In this document: positions 14,750 to 19,762 of the stretch, one piece after another
Numbering within the stretch: the first letter of the stretch is position 1
Layout of the letters: every line of letters begins with the position of its first letter
NCBI GenBank assembly: GCA_910578835.1
Contig: CAJTSK010000018.1
Span: forward strand, 31,316 to 51,077
DNA length: 19,762 nucleotides
Direction of reading: 5' to 3'
From: an uncultured Muribaculum sp.
GTDB lineage: Bacteria; Bacteroidota; Bacteroidia; Bacteroidales; Muribaculaceae
Program-made: the position numbers and the translations under genes
Notes under the pieces: generated by a model
What the model saw: the letters and a program-made list of their open reading frames with translations, nothing else
The model's database searches: none
Told to the model about the DNA's origin: nothing

Positions 14750-15952
14750 ATGAATACACGTTATTTTAAGCCCATATTAGTCCTTGTCGCGGCGGCATTG
14801 TTGCTACCGTGCCATTCTGTCGCCCAAAGCAAGGATGAGTTCAACCCTATCGAGACCGGTGTCACCTCGCTTTCAATCGCCCCCGACGCGCGCGGAGCCT
14901 CAATGGGCGACCTTGGAGCCGCTACCGACCCCGATGTCAATTCCCAATTCTGGAACCCCTCGAAATATGCGTTTGCCTACAGCCAGGCAGGCGTGTCGCT
15001 AAGCTATACACCCTGGTTGCGCAAGATTGTCAACGACATCTTTCTCGCCAACCTTTCCGGATATTGGAAACTCGGCGGATATGATAACCAGGCAATCAGT
15101 GCGTCGCTGCGTTACTTCTCGCTCGGAGAAGTCAACACAAATGGCGAAATTTCTGGCGGACAGTCGCTCAACCCCTATGAGCTGTCATTTGACGTGGGCT
15201 ACTCGCGTAAGCTCTCCGAGAAGTTTTCTATGGGCGTGGTGTTACGCTACATTTACTCCGACCTCGGCTTCTCCAGCTCCTATGCCGGGGAACAGTCGAC
15301 CGGTGCATCGGCATTTTCAGTCGATGTGTCAGGTTACTATACCACCTACCCCATCATAGGCAGAAACGAGTGTCAGTGGTCATGGGGATGGGATATCTCA
15401 AATATCGGCTCCAAGGTGAGCTTCAACAACGGCGAGAACCCCGCTTTCCTGCCCACCAACCTGCGCATAGGCACCTCGTTTATGTTCCCCCTCGCCGACT
15501 ACCACACCCTTGCGCTGTCACTCGACCTCAACAAACTGCTCGTGCCGGCTAAACCGCGTAAAAACGACTTTCCCGACACCCCCGAGGGCCAGCAGGAGTA
15601 TAATGACGCGACAGAAGAGTGGGAAAACATGTCGCCGATTACCGGTATATTCAAGTCATTTACCGACGCGCCAGGCGGCGCAAAGGAAGAGTTCCGCGAA
15701 ATAACGATGTCAATCGGCGCCGAATACAGCTACAACCAGCAGTTTTTCCTGCGTGCCGGATATTATTACGAAAACGAGTTCAAAGGCGGACGAAAATATT
15801 TTGGCATGGGCGCCGGATTTTCGCTCAATGTATTGCGCCTCGACGCATCATACATGCTTGCAACCGCCCAGACCTCTCCGCTTGACCAGACTCTCCGCTT
15901 CACACTGACCTTTGACATGGACGGACTGAAAGACATGTTCAGCCGCCGTTAA
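14750..15952 (+). CDS. porV: type IX secretion system outer membrane protein PorV (LptO)
   Basis: 400 residues from the ATG at 14750; the in-frame TTG at 14744 is less likely. Residues 1-26 are a signal peptide ending SVAQ. The mature start carries the PorV hallmark: TSLSIAPDARGASMGDLGAATDPDVNSQFWNPSKYAFA. The rest alternates like an outer membrane beta-barrel and ends with strand FTLTFDMDG. PorV (FadL-like barrel) receives cargo from the SprA (Sov) translocon and hands it to the sortase PorU for C-terminal signal removal and surface attachment. PorU is often next door in Bacteroidota, but here the upstream neighbour is a MATE transporter. ispF follows after 18 nt. The long structured leader suggests post-transcriptional control. 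Confidence 0.95.
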   Translation: MNTRYFKPILVLVAAALLLPCHSVAQSKDEFNPIETGVTSLSIAPDARGASMGDLGAATDPDVNSQFWNPSKYAFAYSQAGVSLSYTPWLRKIVNDIFLANLSGYWKLGGYDNQAISASLRYFSLGEVNTNGEISGGQSLNPYELSFDVGYSRKLSEKFSMGVVLRYIYSDLGFSSSYAGEQSTGASAFSVDVSGYYTTYPIIGRNECQWSWGWDISNIGSKVSFNNGENPAFLPTNLRIGTSFMFPLADYHTLALSLDLNKLLVPAKPRKNDFPDTPEGQQEYNDATEEWENMSPITGIFKSFTDAPGGAKEEFREITMSIGAEYSYNQQFFLRAGYYYENEFKGGRKYFGMGAGFSLNVLRLDASYMLATAQTSPLDQTLRFTLTFDMDGLKDMFSRR

Positions 15953-15970
15953 CCCCCCCGATTTACAATC

Positions 15971-16456
15971 ATGGAACTGACTTCGATACGTGTAGGCAAC
16001 GGATTTGACGTACACCGCCTGGTAGAAGAACGCGAGCTTTGGCTTTGCGGAGTGAAAGTGCCCTATCATCTCGGGCTGCTCGGACACAGCGACGCCGACG
16101 TGGCGCTCCACGCCCTCAGCGACGCACTGCTCGGCGCGGCGGCACTGCGCGACATAGGCTACCACTTCCCCGACACCGACCCCGCCTATAAGGGAGCCGA
16201 CTCAAGGGTATTGCTCCGCAAGGTAAAAGAGCTGCTCGCCGCCGAAGGCTACAAGATAAGCAATGTCGATGTCACCATCATGGCGCAGGCTCCCAAGCTG
16301 CTCCCCCATATCCCGGTGATGATCGAGCGCATAGCCGCCGACCTCGGATTGCCCGAAAATGCCGTGTCGGTCAAAGCCACCACCACCGAGCGTCTCGGAT
16401 TTACCGGCAGGGGCGAAGGAATAGCCGCCTCAGCGACAGCACTGATATATAAATAA
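15971..16456 (+). CDS. ispF: 2-C-methyl-D-erythritol 2,4-cyclodiphosphate synthase
   Basis: 161 residues, normal length. It cyclises CDP-methylerythritol 2-phosphate to MEcPP in the MEP isoprenoid pathway; trimeric, zinc-dependent. It shows the metal ligands Asp13 and His15 in GNGFDVHRL and His47 in ADVALHALSDALLGAAALRDIGYHFPDTD, plus the C-terminal signature KATTTERLGFTGRGEGIAASA. It lies 18 nt after porV and 6 nt before the NUDIX gene, and is likely cotranscribed with both. Confidence 0.97.
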   Translation: MELTSIRVGNGFDVHRLVEERELWLCGVKVPYHLGLLGHSDADVALHALSDALLGAAALRDIGYHFPDTDPAYKGADSRVLLRKVKELLAAEGYKISNVDVTIMAQAPKLLPHIPVMIERIAADLGLPENAVSVKATTTERLGFTGRGEGIAASATALIYK

Positions 16457-16462
16457 TCAATC

Positions 16463-17029
16463 ATGACCGACAAGGAAAACGCCGACAGCCGCCGCTGGCA
16501 GCTGCTTCACAGCGAATACATCATCGACCGCCCGTGGCTTCACGCACGTCGCGACCACGTGAAACTCCCCACCGGCGCCGAACATGACGAATATTACGTG
16601 CTTGAATATCCCGAATGGATTAACGTCATAGCCATCACCGCCGACGGCATGATGGTGATGGAGCGCCAGTACCGCCACGGGCTGCAGCGCACCGACTACG
16701 AGATATGTGCCGGCGTGGCGGAGCCTGGCGAGCGTCCGCTTGATGCCGCTAAGCGCGAGCTGCTCGAAGAGACCGGATATGCCGGCGGCACTTGGCGCGA
16801 GTTCATGACAATCGCGCCCAACCCCACCAACATGACTAACTACAGCCACACCTTCATAGCCGAAGGTGTCACCTTGCAGGCATCGCAACATCTTGACCGC
16901 ACCGAAGACATAGAGGTACTGCTCATGTCGCCCGAAGAGGTGTTTTCACTTCTGCGCGACGGCAAGATCATACAGGCGCTTATGGCGGCTCCCCTCTGGC
17001 GTTATTTCTTCGATAGAAATATCCGCTGA
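16463..17029 (+). CDS. NUDIX hydrolase, ADP-ribose pyrophosphatase-like
   Basis: 188 residues. The NUDIX box fits GX5EX7REUXEEXGU exactly: Gly84, Glu90, then Arg98-Glu99-Leu-Leu-Glu102-Glu103-Thr-Gly105. Preceded by YEICAGVAEPGE, this is the arrangement of ADP-ribose or nucleotide-sugar pyrophosphatases (NudF/NudK-like), which place a quaternary contact region N-terminal to the box. It would hydrolyse a nucleoside diphosphate linked to a sugar, giving a metabolite-clearing role. The exact substrate cannot be read. It sits 6 nt after ispF and 48 nt before aroK, with a promoter box in that gap. Confidence 0.9.
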   Translation: MTDKENADSRRWQLLHSEYIIDRPWLHARRDHVKLPTGAEHDEYYVLEYPEWINVIAITADGMMVMERQYRHGLQRTDYEICAGVAEPGERPLDAAKRELLEETGYAGGTWREFMTIAPNPTNMTNYSHTFIAEGVTLQASQHLDRTEDIEVLLMSPEEVFSLLRDGKIIQALMAAPLWRYFFDRNIR

Positions 17030-17044
17030 TTAAAACTATTTTCG

Positions 17045-17052
17045 TATTTTTG
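17045..17052 (+). promoter_or_regulatory. -7 promoter element for aroK
   Basis: TATTTTTG matches TAnnTTTG 25 nt before the aroK ATG. No TTTG is found at -33, so this is a weak call for an internal promoter. Confidence 0.35.
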
Positions 17053-17077
17053 CGGTAAACCCCAAAAGCCACAACCG

Positions 17078-17608
17078 ATGCAACCTATTTTTCTTATCGG
17101 CTACATGGGCTGCGGCAAGTCGACTCTCGGGCGTCTTGCCTCTTCGATGAGCCACCGCAGTTTCATTGACCTCGACTCCTACATTGAAGGACGCTTCCAC
17201 GCCACTGTAAAAGAGATTTTTGCCGCGCGGGGCGAAGAGGGCTTCAGGGAGCTTGAGCGCGCCATGCTTCAGGAAGTCGGACAGTTTGAGGATGTCATCG
17301 TAGCCTGTGGCGGAGGCACTCCCTGCTTCTATGACAACATGGAGTGGATGAATGCTCACGGCACTACCGTATTTCTCGACACATCGGTCGAAAAACTGTT
17401 CACCCGCCTGAAACGCGGACGCCACAAACGCCCGCTGATAGCCGAAAAGACTGATGAAGAGCTGCGCGACTTCATTGTAAAGGCTCTTGAAGGACGTATG
17501 CCCCACTATTCCAAGGCAAAGGTTGTATTCAAGAGCGACTTGCTCGACTCGGAAAGCGAAAAAGCCGACACCGCACAGCGGTTTTTGAATCAACTCGACA
17601 TCAAATAG
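17078..17608 (+). CDS. aroK: shikimate kinase
   Basis: 176 residues. Phosphorylates shikimate at the 3-OH with ATP, fifth step of aromatic amino acid synthesis. Walker A GYMGCGKST (8-16), the substrate-binding DLDSYIE (Asp31, Asp33), Arg57 in EEGFRELE, the glycine loop CGGGTP (77-82) and the lid RGRHKRPL are all present. Length is normal. The dehydrogenase-like gene follows after 12 nt. Confidence 0.95.
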   Translation: MQPIFLIGYMGCGKSTLGRLASSMSHRSFIDLDSYIEGRFHATVKEIFAARGEEGFRELERAMLQEVGQFEDVIVACGGGTPCFYDNMEWMNAHGTTVFLDTSVEKLFTRLKRGRHKRPLIAEKTDEELRDFIVKALEGRMPHYSKAKVVFKSDLLDSESEKADTAQRFLNQLDIK

Positions 17609-17620
17609 CAAGTTCAGGAT

Positions 17621-18796
17621 ATGGTTGAGAATGATACTCATGGCGTGGTACAGCCACAAGATATACAGATTACCGACCGCCGACGCAGACTTACCGTAGG
17701 GCTGCCGACATGCAACACCTCGCGCGAACGCCGCTTCCCCCTCACCCCTGAGGGCGCGGCACTGCTTGTCGACTCCGGCTTCTCGGTAAGGATCGAAGAA
17801 GGCGCGGCGGCTACCATCCACTATTCCGACACGCAGTATATCAGCGCCGGGGCAGAGGTGACCTCGCGCGACTCAGCTCTTGCATGCGACATCGTGCTTC
17901 ACCTGTCGCCTATAGCCACTGCCGACTCGCGCCGCCTGAAGCGCGGGGCTCTGCTGCTCACCTTGCTCAACGACACATGTCAGGACTCCGAGGCGGTCAA
18001 AGAGCTGCTGAGACGCCATGTCACCACCATAGCCCTCGACCGCATAACCGATAAAAACGGCAACACACCCTTTGCCGACATACTTGCCGAAATCGACGGG
18101 CGCGCCGCAATGGCTCTCTGCTCGTCGCTCCTCGCCCGCCCCGACCATGGCAAGGGCATACTGCTCGGCGGTGTCGCCGGCATAATCCCCTGCGAAGTCA
18201 CCATCATAGGCTCCGGCATAGCGGCATGCGCCGCCGCACTGTCGGCAACCGGACTGGGAGCGATGGTGCGTATGCTCGACAACGACATATACCGCCTCCG
18301 CGAGGCGCGCCATGCCACAGGTCCCGGTGTGGTCACCTCGGCAATACACCCCCATGTACTTGAAAACGCCCTGCGCAGCGCCGATGTGGTACTCGCCACC
18401 GAAGTGTCGCCACGCTACACCATCGGGGCGGAGCTGGTCGACATCATGAAAAAAGGGGTTATAATAATGGACCTCAACTACGACTCGGCGCCGATGTTCC
18501 CCTCGCTGGAAATCGTCGACATATCCGGGGCGGCTCACAAGAGTCAGCGCTCGCGTGTATGCTACACCGGCATAGGCAACGCAGTGCCGCGCACAGCGGC
18601 GATGGCACTCAGCAACACCCTCATGCCGCTCATGCGCCGTATCGCCGACTGCGAGTCGGCTACCGACACTGTGAGGCTGATACCCGAAGTGAGAAACGCT
18701 GTAGTCACGTTTATGGGCAAAGCCGTCAACCGCCGCATAGCAAAGCTTGCCGGACTGCGCCACATGGACATCAACCTATTGCTAAACTGCTGCTGA
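17621..18796 (+). CDS. alanine dehydrogenase-family protein with altered active site
   Basis: 391 residues. The whole length aligns with alanine dehydrogenase/PNT: residues 24-90 (LTVGLPTCNTSRERRFPLTPEGAALLV...), KGILLGGVAGI, the NAD loop VTIIGSGIAACAAALSATGLG (193-213) with Asp220 ending the second strand, and AVPRTAAMALSNTLMPL. Compared with Bacillus subtilis Ald as I know it, the substrate Arg (37/38) and catalytic Asp288 are kept. The catalytic Lys of the KVKEP motif is replaced around Ser96 (LHLSP), and the catalytic His of TYLHLA is Asn117 (LLNDT). NAD binding seems preserved but alanine dehydrogenase chemistry is doubtful. Tightly placed between aroK and rnhA (12 and 3 nt). Confidence 0.85.
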   Translation: MVENDTHGVVQPQDIQITDRRRRLTVGLPTCNTSRERRFPLTPEGAALLVDSGFSVRIEEGAAATIHYSDTQYISAGAEVTSRDSALACDIVLHLSPIATADSRRLKRGALLLTLLNDTCQDSEAVKELLRRHVTTIALDRITDKNGNTPFADILAEIDGRAAMALCSSLLARPDHGKGILLGGVAGIIPCEVTIIGSGIAACAAALSATGLGAMVRMLDNDIYRLREARHATGPGVVTSAIHPHVLENALRSADVVLATEVSPRYTIGAELVDIMKKGVIIMDLNYDSAPMFPSLEIVDISGAAHKSQRSRVCYTGIGNAVPRTAAMALSNTLMPLMRRIADCESATDTVRLIPEVRNAVVTFMGKAVNRRIAKLAGLRHMDINLLLNCC

Positions 18797-18799
18797 CCT

Positions 18800-19438
18800 A
18801 TGGCTAACAGAAAATTTTACGTCGTATGGACCGGGCATGCACCCGGCATATATGATTCGTGGGAAGAGTGTGAAGACCAGATCAAGCATTTCCCCGGGGC
18901 GCGGTTCAAGGCGTTTCCGACACTTGAAGAGGCTACACGCGCCTTCCGCGGCGATGACAAGGAGGAGATGTACGCGCTACGCGCCATCGCTTCCCATGCC
19001 AGGCGCGTAATCAACTACGACGCGTTTCCCGAGATATGCAAGGATGCGATTGCGGTCGATGCCGCTTGTGCCGGCAATCCGGGGCGCATGGAATACAGGG
19101 GTGTGGACGTGGCTACAGGAGCCGAGCTGTTTCATTTCGGTCCCGTAGAGCATGGCACCAACAACATCGGCGAGTTTCTCGCACTTGTCCACGCGCTTGC
19201 CCTCTGTCGCCAACAGGGCTGGACGATGCCCATCTACAGCGACTCCAAGACCGCACAGGCATGGGTGCGCAACAAAAGGGCGAAAACCACACTCGCCCCC
19301 ACCCCGCAAAACGCCAGGCTGCTGTCGCTCGTGAAACGCGCCGAGACATGGCTCGCCAACAACACCTACACCAACCGCATAATCAAGTGGAACACTGAAA
19401 AATGGGGCGAAATCCCCGCCGACTTCGGACGAAAATAA
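18800..19438 (+). CDS. rnhA: ribonuclease HI with N-terminal viroplasmin domain
   Basis: 212 residues. Residues 1-52 are a viroplasmin-type (RNHCP-like) RNA:DNA hybrid-binding domain: KFYVVWTGHAPGIYDSWEECEDQIKHFPGARFKAF. After a linker comes RNase HI with all four catalytic acids: Asp87 in VDAACAGNPG, Glu125 in TNNIGEFLALVHAL, Asp148 in IYSDSKTAQAWV and Asp208 in PADFG. It cuts RNA in RNA:DNA hybrids (R-loops, primers). The start is 3 nt after the preceding stop, so translation is probably coupled. This domain pairing is known from eukaryotic RNase H1 and many Bacteroidetes. Confidence 0.95.
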   Translation: MANRKFYVVWTGHAPGIYDSWEECEDQIKHFPGARFKAFPTLEEATRAFRGDDKEEMYALRAIASHARRVINYDAFPEICKDAIAVDAACAGNPGRMEYRGVDVATGAELFHFGPVEHGTNNIGEFLALVHALALCRQQGWTMPIYSDSKTAQAWVRNKRAKTTLAPTPQNARLLSLVKRAETWLANNTYTNRIIKWNTEKWGEIPADFGRK

Positions 19439-19449
19439 CCGGCACGACG

Positions 19450-19466
19450 AGGAGGCTACGCCTCCT
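19450..19466. terminator. small hairpin between convergent genes, possible bidirectional terminator
   Basis: AGGAGGC-TAC-GCCTCCT is a perfect 7-bp stem with a 3-nt loop, 11 nt after the rnhA stop. It overlaps the stop codon of the small minus-strand gene. There is no T tract on either side, so termination by this hairpin alone is uncertain. Confidence 0.4.
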
Positions 19467-19644
19467 GATTGCCGGGAGTGGCATCGGCGGCGGCAGTTGA
19501 CTCCGTGGCGGTATCATCAGGCTCCGTCCCGGGAGAATCATCGGGCTGGGCATATTCGGCATCAATAGCGTCGACATAGGTGCGGCTTTCACGTTCAAGC
19601 CATTCCTCAAGCACTTCATCTATGCCGAGCTTTTCTTTACTCAC
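19456..19644 (-). CDS. small acidic hypothetical protein
   Basis: 62 residues, starting with GTG at 19644 because an in-frame stop lies 8 codons further upstream and no ATG is available. Residues 1-30 look helical (KLGIDEVLEEWLERES), while the rest is a Pro/Asp/Glu/Ala/Thr-rich acidic tail, probably disordered. Codon use is like that of the core genes around it, which supports a real gene. It is convergent with rnhA. A TAATTTTG box on the minus strand (19743-19750) is a likely -7 element, giving a leader of about 90 nt. A 16-residue upstream frame (ATG at 19687) ends in the overlap GTGAGTAA. Function unknown. Confidence 0.55.
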   Translation of the reverse strand: MSKEKLGIDEVLEEWLERESRTYVDAIDAEYAQPDDSPGTEPDDTATESTAAADATPGNQEA

Positions 19645-19742
19645 GCTCAGGAGTAAAAGATAAAAATATCGTTATGCTGGTCATCATACTGGCTTTGGCA
19701 ATTATAAATTATTGCTGTCCGATAAAACTTTTTGAGGCACGA

Positions 19743-19750
19743 CAAAATTA
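19743..19750 (-). promoter_or_regulatory. -7 promoter element of the small minus-strand gene
   Basis: Read on the minus strand the sequence is TAATTTTG, a perfect TAnnTTTG. The expected -33 element would lie past the window end, so it cannot be checked. Confidence 0.35.
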
Positions 19751-19762
19751 GGGCTGATTCCA

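Noticed and set aside
19674..19751. 25-residue hydrophobic frame on the + strand (MLVIILALAIINYCC...)
   Set aside because: It could be a membrane micropeptide, but it overlaps the leader and -7 box of the minus-strand gene and has no promoter of its own in view; too short to support.

Overview
The window reads as chromosomal DNA of a gut Bacteroidales bacterium, most likely of the Muribaculaceae (S24-7) group. The grounds are a porV gene of the type IX secretion system, the Bacteroides-type arginine cluster (argR, GNAT acyltransferase, argG, argC, argD, proC), the lack of Shine-Dalgarno sequences, several promoters of the Bacteroidetes form (TTTG, about 20 nt, TAnnTTTG), and moderately GC-rich core genes. 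The family placement is inferred from general resemblance; the order and phylum are much firmer. All confident genes lie on the + strand except one small gene at the right end.

Layout. (1) 1-1056: two AT-rich tandem genes for small secreted lipocalin-like proteins. Their signal-peptide DNA is almost identical while the mature parts have diverged. (2) 1241-2344: a secreted Gly/Asn-rich protein with six 36-bp repeats, followed by a long nested hairpin at 2355-2442. (3) 2500-9443: an ArgR operator and promoter, then argR, a GNAT acyltransferase (probably the N-acylglutamate synthase), argG, argC, argD, proC, ssb and lpxB. Spacing is tight and there are two 4-bp stop/start overlaps. argB, argF', argE' and argH are not here. 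(4) 9575-12365: an AT-rich restriction-modification pair, a Sau3AI/MutH-type endonuclease and a C5-cytosine methyltransferase, inserted between housekeeping genes and flanked by a 10-bp direct repeat. (5) 12443-14340: a low-molecular-weight tyrosine phosphatase overlapping a MATE transporter. (6) 14341-14749: a 409-bp gene-free stretch holding a strongly structured leader, or alternatively a palindromic element, just upstream of porV. (7) 14750-19438: porV, ispF, a NUDIX hydrolase, aroK, a divergent alanine dehydrogenase-family protein and a viroplasmin/RNase HI gene. (8) 19456-19644 on the minus strand: a small acidic protein converging on rnhA.

The most interesting observations are these. 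The leader before porV has nested long-range stems, and the outer one closes 9 nt before the start codon. GATC occurs only about six times by eye in 19.8 kb, where about 77 would be expected; this matches the specificity predicted for the resident restriction system. The alanine dehydrogenase-like protein has lost the family's catalytic Lys and His. The tandem secreted paralogs show a sharp boundary between identical and diverged DNA. There is a near-consensus ARG box before argR.
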